Assembly: GCA_051658525.1 (NCBI GenBank) | Contig: JBOFMT010000084.1 | Coordinates: forward strand, 48,959-112,958 | Source: JBOFMT01 sp051658525 | Lineage (GTDB): Bacteria > Bacillota_I > Bacilli_A > Erysipelotrichales > Erysipelotrichaceae | DNA length: 64,000 nucleotides | Direction: 5' to 3' | Shown here: positions 1 to 10,250 of the stretch, one piece after another | Layout of the letters: every line of letters begins with the position of its first letter | Position numbering within the stretch: position 1 is the stretch's first letter | Program-made: the position numbers and the translations under genes | The notes under the pieces: generated by a model | Database searches by the model: none | The model's input: only the letters and a program-made list of their open reading frames with translations | Told to the model about the DNA's origin: nothing

Positions 1-1350
1 TTTTCTTAGTGTTTGTGATAGGATCTCACTCGTTTCCACAGAAATCGTTCCCAATAAGACAGGTTGCCCTTTTTCGTACAATTCTGCTACTTCATTAGCT
101 ATTGCCTGATATTTTAACTCATGCGTTGCGTAAATTGCATCTGGAAGATCCTTTCTAGCAATTGGGCGATTCGTAGGAATTTCAATAACACGCATGTTAT
201 AAATGCTTAGGAACTCTTCCTCTTCTGTTTTCGCAGTACCCGTCATACCAGAAAGTTTCTTGTAAAGACGGAAGAAATTTTGATACGTAATTGTAGCTAG
301 TGTAGAGGTTTCTTGTTTAATTTTAACCCCTTCTTTTGCTTCAATCGCTTGATGCAATCCATCAGAATAGGCTCTACCTTTCATCATACGACCAGTAAAC
401 TGGTCAACGATTACGATTTCATTATCTTGTACCACATATTCCACATCACTCATCATAATATAATTCGCTTTTAGTGCTTGTTGAATGTGATGTACCAATT
501 GGGTATGTTTTACTTCATATAAGTTGTCAATTTTAAATAAGGACTCAGCTTTTTTCACACCTGCTTCGCTCAAGTTGATTTGACGTGTTTTGATATCAAT
601 TTCATAGTCTTCTTCTACTAACATCTTAGCAAAACGATCTGCTTGAATATATAAATTTGCTGTTTGACGTGCTCCACCGGAAATAATAAGTGGTGTGCGT
701 GATTCATCGACTAAGATCGAATCGACTTCATCGACGATTGCGTAGTTTAATTCGCGTAACACACGTTCTCGAACATCAGTAACCATATTATCGCGTAAGT
801 AATCGAATCCTATTTCCGCATTGGTTGTATAGGTAATGTCCATTTCAAATACAGCTCGTTTTTGTTCTTTCGTCAATGCGCGTTGATTCACACCAACACT
901 CAAACCTAAGAAACGATAAATACGACCATTATTTTCAGCATCACGTGCAGCTAAATATTCATTGACAGTTACAACATGAACACCTTTTCCAGTCAATGCA
1001 TTCAAATACACAGATAATACAGACGTTAAGGTTTTCCCTTCCCCTGTTTTCATTTCTGCGATATCTCCACGATGCAAGACAATCCCACCGACCAATTGCA
1101 CCATATATGGATACTCGTTGTTTACACGTTTACTAGCTTCACGTACAACTGCAAAAGCTTCTACCAACAAATCATCCAACGTTTCACCATTTGCTAATCG
1201 TTGTTTGAACTCCGTTGTCTTCGCTTGTAATTCTATATCTGTCAATGCATCCATTTGTGTACTCAATGCATCAATTTTAGTTGCAATGCGATTCATATCC
1301 TTTAACATCTTTTTTTCGCCACTGAATAATTTATCAAACCATGCTGCCAT
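1..1350 (-). CDS. secA: Protein translocase subunit SecA (N-terminal part, runs off the window)
   Basis: This is the ATPase motor that drives preproteins through SecYEG at the cytoplasmic face of the membrane. Reading the complement from 1350 gives about 450 residues with no stop. They include the typical start [11 protein letters not shown], the Walker A segment EMKTGEGKT, the [15 protein letters not shown] helicase/Walker B block and the [22 protein letters not shown] segment around the preprotein cross-linking domain. A GGAGG ribosome-binding site lies 6 bases upstream of ATG 1350. The C-terminal half lies left of the window. A terminator for the upstream cold-shock gene separates the two genes, so secA probably has its own promoter in 1351-1410, although no convincing -35 is visible. 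Confidence 0.97.
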   Translation of the reverse strand, partial: MAAWFDKLFSGEKKMLKDMNRIATKIDALSTQMDALTDIELQAKTTEFKQRLANGETLDDLLVEAFAVVREASKRVNNEYPYMVQLVGGIVLHRGDIAEMKTGEGKTLTSVLSVYLNALTGKGVHVVTVNEYLAARDAENNGRIYRFLGLSVGVNQRALTKEQKRAVFEMDITYTTNAEIGFDYLRDNMVTDVRERVLRELNYAIVDEVDSILVDESRTPLIISGGARQTANLYIQADRFAKMLVEEDYEIDIKTRQINLSEAGVKKAESLFKIDNLYEVKHTQLVHHIQQALKANYIMMSDVEYVVQDNEIVIVDQFTGRMMKGRAYSDGLHQAIEAKEGVKIKQETSTLATITYQNFFRLYKKLSGMTGTAKTEEEEFLSIYNMRVIEIPTNRPIARKDLPDAIYATHELKYQAIANEVAELYEKGQPVLLGTISVETSEILSQTLRK

Positions 1351-1410
1351 ATAACATCCTCCATACTTACAACAGTTTTTATTTTTTATATCATAACATA
1401 GAATAGAGCA

Positions 1411-1435
1411 AACAAAAAGGTAAGCAATGCTCACC
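1411..1435 (-). terminator. Rho-independent terminator of the cold-shock gene
   Basis: On the minus strand GGTGAGC and GCTTACC form a 7-bp stem (one G-U pair) around a 3-base loop, followed by TTTTTGTTTG. It sits 13 bases after the cold-shock stop codon. Confidence 0.8.
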
Positions 1436-1448
1436 CTCTTGTTTTTTT

Positions 1449-1646
1449 TTATTGTTTAACGATATTATGAGCTTGTTGACCACGATCAGTTTCAACAACA
1501 TCATACGATACGATTGCATCGTTTTCGATTGTTTTGAAACCTTCCATCACTAATTGTGAATAGTGGAAGAATACGTCTTTCCCCTCTTCGGAAGTAATGA
1601 AACCGTAACCTTTTTCTTGGTTAAACATTTTTACTTTTCCTTGCAT
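1449..1646 (-). CDS. csp: Cold-shock protein, CspA/CspB family
   Basis: This 65-residue single cold-shock domain protein is a nucleic-acid chaperone expected to melt mRNA structure in the cytoplasm. RNP1 is visible as KGYGFI (residues 12-17) and RNP2 as VFFHYS (25-30), and the length is that of the whole family. The gene is monocistronic, with a strong promoter 50-75 bases upstream and its own terminator, which fits an abundant small protein. The 5' leader is about 40 nt, shorter than the long thermosensing leaders of some E. coli csp genes. Confidence 0.96.
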   Translation of the reverse strand: MQGKVKMFNQEKGYGFITSEEGKDVFFHYSQLVMEGFKTIENDAIVSYDVVETDRGQQAHNIVKQ

Positions 1647-1694
1647 GTTCTATCCTATACCTTTCTATGCTTGCGTCTGCAATTACACATTATC

Positions 1695-1723
1695 ATTATA
1701 AACTGAATCTTTTTTTTATTCAA
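1695..1723 (-). promoter_or_regulatory. SigA-type promoter of the cold-shock gene
   Basis: The minus strand shows TTGAAT (1718-1723), a 17-base spacer containing a run of eight A, and TATAAT (1695-1700). The predicted start is near 1688. Confidence 0.75.
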
Positions 1724-1795
1724 TATGTAGAAGGCTATTTTTGGGCACTTTTACACATCTTTCAGTAACACTTTTCATTTTTTTACATTTTCTCA

Positions 1796-2395
1796 TCATT
1801 TTTTTACGGTGATGGCGAAAACCCTTACCGTTGCCTGTTTATCGGCTAATTGATCATAACAAGTTCGTATGGTATTTCCAGTTGTTACAACATCATCAAC
1901 TAGTAAAACCCTTTCAGGAATCTGGGTTTTCCGGCACGTAATCGCGTCATGAATTTCAACTCGTTTCGACCTATTTTTCTTCTTTTGCTGGTAACTCTCC
2001 GCCTTATCAAATACCTCAATCTTCACCAAATTTACCTCTTCAAAAAGCAACCGAAGTGGGAGAAATCCTCGGTCTATGGTTTTACTCGATGAACTTGGAA
2101 CAAAAACGATCGTGTAGCCTTGGTAGCGCTGCTCTATCTGCTTACAAAAAGGTCGAAGAAACACCGGGGCTAATGCAACATCACGCGCTTCTTTAAATTG
2201 ATATAATAAATTTTCAATCGTTTCATCGTATTGATAACAATAATCTATTGCAATATCTAATCTTGTTATGGGTTGCTTTGATATTTGAAATTGCTGGCGA
2301 CAATCCCCACAAACGCAATCCCTTTGCAAAAGATATTGAAACAGACCCAAACCACAATTTAGATCCTTCATACAGATTCTACACAATGCTTCCAT
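1796..2395 (-). CDS. comFC: ComFC-family phosphoribosyltransferase-like competence protein
   Basis: This 199-residue ComF/GntX-type protein is required with ComFA for DNA uptake in naturally competent Gram-positives; its biochemical role is only partly known. N-terminal cysteines (C5, C8, C27, C29, C32) form the usual zinc-binding head. The C-terminal phosphoribosyltransferase loop VLLVDDVVTTGNT lies at residues 163-175. Its start overlaps the end of comFA by 17 bases, so the pair is a translationally coupled operon. No late-competence (ComG-type) genes are in the window, so competence itself cannot be judged here. Confidence 0.9.
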   Translation of the reverse strand: MEALCRICMKDLNCGLGLFQYLLQRDCVCGDCRQQFQISKQPITRLDIAIDYCYQYDETIENLLYQFKEARDVALAPVFLRPFCKQIEQRYQGYTIVFVPSSSSKTIDRGFLPLRLLFEEVNLVKIEVFDKAESYQQKKKNRSKRVEIHDAITCRKTQIPERVLLVDDVVTTGNTIRTCYDQLADKQATVRVFAITVKK

Positions 2396-3533
2396 AATTC
2401 ATCTCCCGTATCATCGCAACTGCCCGCTTGATGGCAGGTGTTTTTCTTTTAGTCAAAATCCAAGCATCTCCATTAGGTGCGGTTGCCTTACGACCAACGC
2501 GTCCACAAATTTGGATAATACTAGCATCATCGAACACGTTATGTTCACACCCATAAATTACAATATGGACTCCTTCTATCGTTATCCCTCGTTCCATTAA
2601 GGTTGTTGTTATTAAAAAGGGAAATACTTGTTGTTTGAATGCTTGGATGAGCTTATCTTTATCCTCTTTGCTACTGGTTACATATTCACAAGGAAACTTG
2701 ATTTTAATCCAATTACGTAAGGTTTTAGCCAAACGTTTGCTCCCTACAAAAATCATAACCGGTTGCCTTTCGCGATATTTCTTTTGTAGAAAGTAAAATA
2801 GAATCCATGCATGCATCCATTTTGGTGTCCAAAGAATTCGAGGTATGGGAATGGGGTGCCCGTGAGGTCGTTCAAATAAGGTAAGCATCTCAAGCTTTTT
2901 ATCCTGAACTTGCTGTAACATTAATTCACTTGGTGTTGCCGTAAGGTAAACTACACTACCGCTACAAGCTTGCTTTGCAATTGCTTCTAACATTGTATTT
3001 CCTTTATAAGGAAAGGCATCCACTTCATCTAAAATTAACACATCAAAACCATCTACGTAGCGATACAATTGATGCATTGTGCAAATGATAAAGTCACCAT
3101 CGGTAACATCGGTAAACCCTTCACAAACAGCGATACAATCTAAGTCATGAAAAGCTTGTTGCATACGTGCGTGTAACTCCAATACCACCTGTCTTCTAGC
3201 AATCGCCATCCCAACACGCTTTCCTTGATTACTCATAACCTTGATAAGTTCCATAACCAATTCTGTCTTACCTGCTCCACAGGCTGCAAATACTAGAACA
3301 TCTTTATTTGTCCTTACTTTTTCAACGATATCTTGGCTAATTCGTTGTTGTTTTTCACTTAAAACAAAAGGTAGTTGATAGTTACACTGAATGGTCCGCT
3401 TGGTTCTAACGCATGGTTGAGGTTTCATCCCTACATCCATACGACCAAAGTGCACACACTTTCTACAATAATAGGTCGTTTGATCCAAAAAAAAGTAGCG
3501 AATATCTTCATTACCACAGCGATTGCATTTCAT
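2379..3533 (-). CDS. comFA: ComFA-type DEAD/DEAH helicase, competence DNA translocase
   Basis: ComFA is a cytoplasmic membrane-associated ATPase that helps pull transforming DNA through the ComEC channel. The N-terminus has a four-cysteine zinc finger (CNRC and YYCRKC, residues 3-26). It is followed by Walker A AACGAGKTEL, the DEVDAFPY motif, the LTATPS motif III and the motif VI region QICGRVGRK near the C-terminus. I start at ATG 3533 (384 aa), 5 bases after AGGAGG; a GTG at 3539 overlaps that ribosome-binding site. The protein is somewhat shorter than the Bacillus homologue but has all core helicase motifs. Confidence 0.93.
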   Translation of the reverse strand: MKCNRCGNEDIRYFFLDQTTYYCRKCVHFGRMDVGMKPQPCVRTKRTIQCNYQLPFVLSEKQQRISQDIVEKVRTNKDVLVFAACGAGKTELVMELIKVMSNQGKRVGMAIARRQVVLELHARMQQAFHDLDCIAVCEGFTDVTDGDFIICTMHQLYRYVDGFDVLILDEVDAFPYKGNTMLEAIAKQACSGSVVYLTATPSELMLQQVQDKKLEMLTLFERPHGHPIPIPRILWTPKWMHAWILFYFLQKKYRERQPVMIFVGSKRLAKTLRNWIKIKFPCEYVTSSKEDKDKLIQAFKQQVFPFLITTTLMERGITIEGVHIVIYGCEHNVFDDASIIQICGRVGRKATAPNGDAWILTKRKTPAIKRAVAMIREMNYGSIV

Positions 3534-3598
3534 TTTCACCTCCTATTAACTATAGTATTTTATAGATAACTATCCTAATATTTATAGAATGTGAATGT

Positions 3599-3631
3599 AA
3601 AAAAAGGTGTTTCCAAATGGAAACACCTTTT

Positions 3632-3633
<2 letters not shown>
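3599..3633. terminator. Strong terminator after purA
   Basis: A perfect 9-bp inverted repeat (GGTGTTTCC, loop AAAT, GGAAACACC) is flanked by A-runs and T-runs. It overlaps the purA stop codon on the minus strand and is symmetric enough to work both ways. Confidence 0.9.
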
Positions 3634-4933
<1,300 letters not shown>

Positions 4934-4950
4934 TTAAAAACAACTGTCTT

Positions 4951-4956
4951 ATTATA
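4951..4956 (-). promoter_or_regulatory. Probable -10 element of the purA promoter
   Basis: A perfect TATAAT lies on the minus strand in the 57-base gap between the degV terminator and purA. The -35 position (TAGAAA, 17 bases upstream) is poor. Confidence 0.5.
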
Positions 4957-4978
4957 CATGATTTATGCATATATTTCT

Positions 4979-5016
4979 ACAAAAAAGCAGAATTGTTTCA
5001 ATTACCACAATCCTGC
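4979..5016 (-). terminator. Terminator of degV
   Basis: Minus-strand arms GCAGGATTGT and ACAATTCTGC pair over 10 bp (one G-U) around a 10-base loop and are followed by TTTTTTG. The hairpin starts 9 bases after the degV stop. Confidence 0.8.
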
Positions 5017-5024
5017 TCTTTTTG

Positions 5025-5876
5025 TTATTTTAAAACCGATTGTATCCCCATACAACCTATACCACCATGACTTAGTAACACAGCTGGTAAGTTTACGGTT
5101 ACAATTTCGATTCCTGTGAACTTATCTTTTAACGCCTTTGTCGCCTTTTCAACATCTTCAGCTGAAGCAGCATGTGCAATGTAAATACAATATTCATCTG
5201 CATTTACACCTAGTCTTTCAAATTCATTACATGCCATTTCAAATACTTTCGCATCTGTTCGGGCCATACCAAATTTTTCAATTGCACTTCCATCGTTCTC
5301 TAAGACTAACAGCGGCTTAATTTTGAGTAACGACGACATTGATGCAGCGATTGGTGAGATTCTTCCACCTTTTTTCAACTGTTCCAATGTCTTTGGATAA
5401 ACGAAACTTGTTGTATGTGCAAATTTTTCTTGAACTCTTGCCAATATTTCTTCCACCGAACGTCCATTATCTGCCATGTGTCTGGCTGTGATAGCAGCAT
5501 CCAAAAGTGGCCCAGCAATCGTTCTTGAATCTACTACATAAACATTATCCATTTCCAACTGGCTTGCAATTACATTAAAACCTGAGTAGGTACCTGATAA
5601 TGACGAGGAAATCGTTAAAATAATGATCGCATCATACTGCTTTGCTTTCCATTCCATCATCATCTCTTCTACCAAACCGATGTTTGGTTGTGAAGTTGTT
5701 GGTACTGCACCATGACGCAATTCATCTAATAAATCATTTGTTGTTAAATCCAAATGATCACGATAAACGTTGTCACCAATGCTAATGGTTAAAGGAACCA
5801 AGGTAATGTTTTCCTTCTGCGCCTGTTCAAAATCTAACGAAGAAGTTGTATCTGTTACAATTAATATATTACTCAT
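5025..5876 (-). CDS. DegV family fatty-acid-binding protein (FakB-like)
   Basis: DegV-fold proteins bind a fatty acid and, as FakB, present it to the kinase FakA so that exogenous fatty acids enter phospholipid synthesis. The 283-residue protein starts with ILIVTDTTSSLDFEQA. It carries the family pattern TSQPNIGLVEEMM (about 61-73), the lipid-contacting segment ILTISSSLSGTYSG, and the LLKIKPLLVLENDG block after residue 180. It forms its own transcription unit. No fakA is visible nearby, and these genes are usually multicopy, so the physiological ligand is unknown. Confidence 0.88.
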   Translation of the reverse strand: MSNILIVTDTTSSLDFEQAQKENITLVPLTISIGDNVYRDHLDLTTNDLLDELRHGAVPTTSQPNIGLVEEMMMEWKAKQYDAIIILTISSSLSGTYSGFNVIASQLEMDNVYVVDSRTIAGPLLDAAITARHMADNGRSVEEILARVQEKFAHTTSFVYPKTLEQLKKGGRISPIAASMSSLLKIKPLLVLENDGSAIEKFGMARTDAKVFEMACNEFERLGVNADEYCIYIAHAASAEDVEKATKALKDKFTGIEIVTVNLPAVLLSHGGIGCMGIQSVLK

Positions 5877-5959
5877 GTATAATCTCCCATCTTTGTATAA
5901 AGAGATTATACTTCCATAACACTTTGAATGTCAAACCTTTTTTATTTGAATATCAAAGT

Positions 5960-6274
5960 TTATTGATTATTACTTTTTTGTTCATAGGAAAAGATGTGCT
6001 GTTTTACAAAAGCCACATTCAACCCGTGTGCCAAAAAGTAAGAACCACCTAGAATATACAGTGTAAGGAGTGCTATATCCGTTATGTTAAAAACCGCACG
6101 GTTTAGAATGAGTAAGAGCGCAATAACAAATGGTGTAACCATCAGATATTTTCTACGACTCATTTGATCCAGTTGATAACGTTGCTTACAATCTTCACAC
6201 TGCACGTGCACGATTTTACCATTCCATTTGGTTTCTACCATCTTGCCACACGTACAACGTATTACATCGATCAA
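5960..6274 (-). CDS. Small zinc-ribbon membrane protein of unknown function
   Basis: I do not recognise this 104-residue protein. The N-terminus holds four cysteines in a zinc-ribbon-like arrangement (C7, C9, C27, C30), and two hydrophobic stretches follow (about residues 47-62 and 67-85), so it should be anchored in the membrane with a cytoplasmic zinc head. The start codon is TTG 6274, chosen because GGAGGG lies 8 bases upstream and no in-frame ATG exists nearby. It follows purB by 63 bases in the same direction and may be read from the purB transcript. Confidence 0.65.
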   Translation of the reverse strand: MIDVIRCTCGKMVETKWNGKIVHVQCEDCKQRYQLDQMSRRKYLMVTPFVIALLLILNRAVFNITDIALLTLYILGGSYFLAHGLNVAFVKQHIFSYEQKSNNQ

Positions 6275-6337
6275 TATATCACCCTCCTTTTTGTTCTCTT
6301 ATTATAATCCTTTTAAATAAATATGAAACTAAAATGC

Positions 6338-7633
6338 TTACTCTAATCCAACACGTTTAAAGATGTTCGAAACGTTTTGTAGGTGATGATCCAATTTAAA
6401 GCAGTCATCAATTTCTTCCATGCTTAATTGCGCACGAACCGCTTCATTTTCTTCCATCAAACTACGGAAGGCAATTTTTTGTTCCCAGGCTTTCATCGCA
6501 TTTGGTTGTACCAAATCATAAGCAGCTTCACGACTCATACCCGTTTCAATCAATTTCAACATAAAGCGCTGAGAGAAAATAACACCGTAGGTTTTGTCGA
6601 TATTTGCTAACATATTGTCTTCAAATACGGTTAACTTCTCTACAATGTTTGTAAATCGAGTTAACATATAGTCAAGTAATGCTGTAGCATCTGGTGCAAT
6701 GATTCGTTCAGCAGCTGAATGTGAGATGTCACGTTCATGCCAAAGGGCAACATCTTCGAATGCAGTTACCATATAACCACGAAGTACACGGGCACATCCT
6801 GTCATATTTTCACTACCAATTGGGTTGCGTTTATGTGGCATTGCACTTGATCCTTTTTGACCTTTATTGAAGAATTCTTCTGCTTCACGTACTTCTGTAC
6901 GTTGAAGGTGGCGAATTTCCGTAGCCATTTTCTCAATTGAAGTACCAATCAATGCTAAAGTTGAGAAGTATTGTGCATGGCGATCACGTTGTAATGTTTG
7001 AGTCGAAATACGGCTTGACTCGATGTGTAATTTATCACACACATAATCTTGTACAAATGGTGGCGTGTTGGCAAATGTACCAACTGCTCCAGAAATTTTT
7101 CCAACTTCAATCATTTTTCTAGCCTCTAAGAAGCGAGTATAGTTACGTTGCATTTCGTCATACCATAATGCTAGTTTTAATCCAAATGTTGTGATTTCAG
7201 CATGTACCCCATGCGTTCTCCCCATCATTGGTGTCATTTTGTATTGCAATGCTTTTGCTTTTAATACGTCTAAGAAACGCAGCAAATCTTGTTCAATAAT
7301 TTCATTTGCTTGTGCATACAAATGTCCATAAGCAGTATCCACTACATCCGTTGATGTCAATCCATAATGAACCCACTTTTTCTCTTCCCCTAAGGTTTCA
7401 CTTACAGCACGAGTAAACGCTACTACATCGTGACGTGTTTCTTGTTCAATCTCATAAATACGTTCAATATCAAAAGATGCATTCTCCCATAGCTTTGTTA
7501 CATCTTCCTTTGGAATTTCCCCTAATTCTGACCATGCTTCGCAAGCCAAAATTTCAACCTTTAACCATGCTTGAAATTTATTTTCTTCACTCCAAATCTC
7601 GCGCATTGCTTTTCTAGAATAACGATTTAACAT
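6338..7633 (-). CDS. purB: Adenylosuccinate lyase
   Basis: PurB cleaves SAICAR in the IMP pathway and adenylosuccinate in the AMP branch, releasing fumarate each time. The 431-residue protein has the family signature [11 protein letters not shown] at 261-271, in the flexible loop that carries the catalytic serine. The TSTDVVDT segment at 93-100 and the catalytic-histidine region GRTHGVHAE at 138-146 are also present. An AGGAGGAAGGG ribosome-binding site precedes ATG 7633. The gene is preceded by an extended -10 promoter and by the rubrerythrin terminator. Confidence 0.98.
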   Translation of the reverse strand: MLNRYSRKAMREIWSEENKFQAWLKVEILACEAWSELGEIPKEDVTKLWENASFDIERIYEIEQETRHDVVAFTRAVSETLGEEKKWVHYGLTSTDVVDTAYGHLYAQANEIIEQDLLRFLDVLKAKALQYKMTPMMGRTHGVHAEITTFGLKLALWYDEMQRNYTRFLEARKMIEVGKISGAVGTFANTPPFVQDYVCDKLHIESSRISTQTLQRDRHAQYFSTLALIGTSIEKMATEIRHLQRTEVREAEEFFNKGQKGSSAMPHKRNPIGSENMTGCARVLRGYMVTAFEDVALWHERDISHSAAERIIAPDATALLDYMLTRFTNIVEKLTVFEDNMLANIDKTYGVIFSQRFMLKLIETGMSREAAYDLVQPNAMKAWEQKIAFRSLMEENEAVRAQLSMEEIDDCFKLDHHLQNVSNIFKRVGLE

Positions 7634-7665
7634 AAAGAACCCTTCCTCCTGATTTTTACCTCATA

Positions 7666-7693
7666 ATTATAGCATTTTTTTTTACGACCAAAA
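7666..7693 (-). promoter_or_regulatory. purB promoter with extended -10
   Basis: The minus strand has TGC directly before TATAAT (7666-7671), an extended -10. A weak -35 TTTTGG lies 16 bases upstream, and the region overlaps the tail of the rubrerythrin terminator. Confidence 0.6.
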
Positions 7694-7719
7694 GAAAAAG
7701 ATGAACATTACTGTCCATC
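7690..7719 (-). terminator. Terminator of the perR-rubrerythrin operon
   Basis: GATGGACA and TGTTCATC pair over 8 bp (one G-U) around GTAA on the minus strand and are followed by TTTTTCTTTT. It begins 12 bases past the rubrerythrin stop. Confidence 0.85.
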
Positions 7720-7730
7720 TTTCATCATTT

Positions 7731-8270
7731 TTAGAATTTTTCTGCTTTTACTTCAAAATGAGCTTTTGAGTAACCACACAATGGACATGCACCAGGGGCA
7801 TCAGTTCCAACGTGTTCGTATCCACAAATTTCACAAACCCAAGTAGTTGGTTCGTCTTTTTTGAATACTTTATTGTTTTCTACGTTATCCAACAAAGTTA
7901 AGTAACGAGCTTCATGTAATTTTTCAATTTTCGCAACTGCATCGAATTGGAATGCTAATTTAGTGAATCCTTCTTCTTTTGCGTCTACTGCCATATGTGC
8001 ATACATATCAGTCCACTCATAGTGTTCCCCTTCAGCAGCAGCTTTTAAGTTCTCAGCTGTAGTTCCGATTTTATCACCGTGTAAAGCTTTGAACCAAAGT
8101 TTAGCATGTTCTTGCTCATTACGTGCTGTTTCTTCGAAAACGCGAGCAATTTTTTCCATACCTTCTTCACGTGCCATTTCAGCGAAATACGTATACTTGT
8201 TTCTTGCCATTGATTCCCCGGCAAAAGCTGTAAGCAAATTCTGTTCTGTTTTTGTTCCTTTGATTTCCAT
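7731..8270 (-). CDS. rbr: Rubrerythrin
   Basis: Rubrerythrin is a cytoplasmic diiron peroxidase that reduces hydrogen peroxide to water in anaerobes and microaerophiles. The 179-residue protein has the ferritin-like four-helix diiron domain, with ligands seen as E19, E52-x-x-H55 and EKLHE at 116-120. The C-terminal rubredoxin domain has CxxC pairs at C146/C149 and C162/C165. It lies 27 bases after the PerR-type regulator gene and shares its promoter and terminator, so the regulator and its likely target form one operon. Confidence 0.97.
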   Translation of the reverse strand: MEIKGTKTEQNLLTAFAGESMARNKYTYFAEMAREEGMEKIARVFEETARNEQEHAKLWFKALHGDKIGTTAENLKAAAEGEHYEWTDMYAHMAVDAKEEGFTKLAFQFDAVAKIEKLHEARYLTLLDNVENNKVFKKDEPTTWVCEICGYEHVGTDAPGACPLCGYSKAHFEVKAEKF

Positions 8271-8297
8271 AGTTTCCTCCTCTATATTCCTATCACT

Positions 8298-8696
8298 TTA
8301 CTGTGATTTTGGACCTGTTTGTAAGCAATCATTGCACACTCCCCAAAAAGTAATTGAGTATGCTTCAATCTTCATATTGTTTCGTTCTTGTGCATGTTCG
8401 ATAAATTGTTCATCCTCATCAATGTGAGCATCGAAAATTTGATTGCAGGTTTTGCAATACAAATGATGGTGAACAAGTGGACTTTTATCATAAACATATC
8501 CATCTCTTGGATGTGATATTTTATTAATGACACGTAGTTCAGTCAAAATGTTTAGATTACGATAAACGGTTGCTAACGAAATCAGACTACCTTTGGACTT
8601 TAACCCTTGAAAAATCTCATCTGCACTCATGTGACCATGGGTTTCTTTAATAAAGCGCTCGATTTCATCGCGCTGTTTCGATCGTTTGTACTTCAC
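8298..8696 (-). CDS. perR: Fur-family peroxide regulator (PerR-like)
   Basis: This 132-residue Fur-family DNA-binding protein most likely represses peroxide-defence genes until its bound Fe2+ is oxidised. The winged-helix part contains SLATVYRNLNIL (residues 40-51). Structural zinc cysteines C81/C84 and C121/C124 are intact. His22, in the HMSADEIF context, aligns by eye with the oxidisable His37 of Bacillus PerR, and D89/H91 fit the metal site. The operon with rubrerythrin supports PerR over Fur or Zur. An inverted repeat overlaps its own promoter, so it is probably autoregulated. Confidence 0.85.
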   Translation of the reverse strand: MKYKRSKQRDEIERFIKETHGHMSADEIFQGLKSKGSLISLATVYRNLNILTELRVINKISHPRDGYVYDKSPLVHHHLYCKTCNQIFDAHIDEDEQFIEHAQERNNMKIEAYSITFWGVCNDCLQTGPKSQ

Positions 8697-8709
8697 GCTT
8701 GACCTCCTA

Positions 8710-8754
8710 ACTAAGAACTATTCTTAGTATAACTCTTAGTTTTAGTTATGTCAA
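8710..8754 (-). promoter_or_regulatory. perR-rbr promoter with overlapping palindromic operator
   Basis: The minus strand has TTGACA (8749-8754), a 17-base spacer and TATACT (8726-8731), a near-consensus promoter. A perfect inverted repeat ACTAAGAA-CTA-TTCTTAGT (8710-8728) covers the -10 edge and the start site, and further half-site-like ACTAAGAG lies in the spacer. This is where a Fur-family repressor would act. The -35 begins next to the stop codon of the preceding gene. Confidence 0.8.
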
Positions 8755-8757
8755 TGC

Positions 8758-10125
8758 TTAAAGTAATTTTTTCGTTTCTAATTTTTGAGGGACGTCTGCC
8801 TGATATCCTAACTCCTGCAATTTTGCTTGGAATCCCAAGGATACTTGTTCCTCTCCATGTACAATAAAGATTCCTCTAGGCTTTTGATCAAAAGAAGCCA
8901 ACCAGTTTAGCAATCCTTCCCGATCAGCATGACCACTCAAGCCTTTATAATCAATAAGTTGTGCTTTTACATTCACTCGTTTTCCTAAAATTGTTACCGG
9001 ATTCTCGCCATTCAATAGTTTTTTACCTAAAGTTCCTTCCGCTTGATATCCTACAAATAGGATAGTATCTTCTTTTTTTCCTAATCTATTTTTCAGATGG
9101 TGTACAATTCTACCTGCATCACACATCCCACTCGAAGCAATGATTACTTTGCGTTCACTTCGATAATTCAATTCTTTACTTTCCATCGCATCTTCAACAA
9201 AGTGAAGACCTTTAAAATACATCGGAGCCTCACCCTGCTCATACAACGCTAACGTTTCCTCATCTGCAACAGGATACAACTCATTTACAAATATTTGAGT
9301 TGCCTTTGTTGCAAGTGGTGAATCTACATAGACATCGAAGGGTTCATCCACCAAGCGTCGATGTTTAATTTCTCGCAAGTAATACAACAACCCTTGTGTT
9401 CTTCCAATCGCAAAAGATGGAACAATGACATCTCCGCCTCGAGCAAAAGTTTCCGCTAAAATATGTGCTATCTCAGCTGCTCGATCTTTATTCTTATAAT
9501 GCGTTCGATCTGCATATGTAGATTCCATAAGGATGTAATCCGCTTGATGAAATAAAGTCGGGTCTGCAATCATCGGCTGATTGATATTTCCGATGTCACC
9601 GGAGAATACGACTACCCTTGTTTCCTTTCCATCTTGCAGTGTGAGTTGGAGTGAACTTGATCCCAAGAGATGACCAGCGTCCTGAAAAACAAAGCTTACA
9701 TTTTGATTAAAGCTTACCACTTTTCCATATTGCGTAATTCGAACAGACTCCAGTGCCTGTTTCACATCTTCTTTGGTATAAAGAGGAATTCCTTGCCCAC
9801 TCGGATCTTCCAACGCATTATGCTCTTGAATATTTGCTGAATCTTCCAACATAATTTCCATCAATTTTGCAGTCTGCCCAATGGTATAGATTGGGCCTTG
9901 ATATCCCATTTTTGCAAGTAGAGGTACTCTACCGCAATGATCAATATGCGCATGTGTAATCAAAACCAGGTCAAGTTGTGAAACATCGAACGGTAGCGTA
10001 TTGTCCAATGGTTCATGCTCGCCTTGGAACATGCCACAATCTACTAAAACATTTGTTTCTCCAGCACTTAATAAATAACAAGATCCCGTTACCTCAAATG
10101 CTCCACCATAAAATGTAATGTTCAT
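8758..10125 (-). CDS. Metallo-beta-lactamase/beta-CASP ribonuclease-like protein
   Basis: This is a cytoplasmic metallo-hydrolase of the CPSF/Ysh1-like group, which acts on RNA in characterised members. The start I choose, ATG 10125 (455 aa), follows GGAGG by 5 bases; an ATG 63 bases further upstream lacks a ribosome-binding site. The zinc motif THAHIDHCG is near residues 57-65. The beta-CASP part shows DYILMESTYADRTH and YVDSPLATKA, and the RNA-specificity end shows SSGMCDAGRIVHHL, SGHADREGLLNWL and VHGEEQ. It is distinct from RNase J. Its actual RNA target cannot be inferred. Confidence 0.85.
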   Translation of the reverse strand: MNITFYGGAFEVTGSCYLLSAGETNVLVDCGMFQGEHEPLDNTLPFDVSQLDLVLITHAHIDHCGRVPLLAKMGYQGPIYTIGQTAKLMEIMLEDSANIQEHNALEDPSGQGIPLYTKEDVKQALESVRITQYGKVVSFNQNVSFVFQDAGHLLGSSSLQLTLQDGKETRVVVFSGDIGNINQPMIADPTLFHQADYILMESTYADRTHYKNKDRAAEIAHILAETFARGGDVIVPSFAIGRTQGLLYYLREIKHRRLVDEPFDVYVDSPLATKATQIFVNELYPVADEETLALYEQGEAPMYFKGLHFVEDAMESKELNYRSERKVIIASSGMCDAGRIVHHLKNRLGKKEDTILFVGYQAEGTLGKKLLNGENPVTILGKRVNVKAQLIDYKGLSGHADREGLLNWLASFDQKPRGIFIVHGEEQVSLGFQAKLQELGYQADVPQKLETKKLL

Positions 10126-10209
10126 ATATGCCTCCATATTATCTTTACAATAACAATATTCTAGAAATATGCAACTCGTACGATTCAAAAATAACTGAAA
10201 TATTACAAA

Positions 10210-10243
10210 TAAAAAAAAGAACTAACAGTAGGTACTGTTAGCT
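10210..10243 (-). terminator. Terminator of the tmk-holB-ricT-rsmI operon
   Basis: CTAACAGTA and TACTGTTAG form a perfect 9-bp stem followed on the minus strand by TTCTTTTTTTTATTT, 7 bases after the rsmI stop. Confidence 0.85.
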
Positions 10244-10250
10244 CCAATTT

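Noticed and set aside
1118..1354. Plus-strand open frame opposite the start of secA
   Set aside because: It is a shadow of the secA reading frame, with no ribosome-binding site and no family resemblance.
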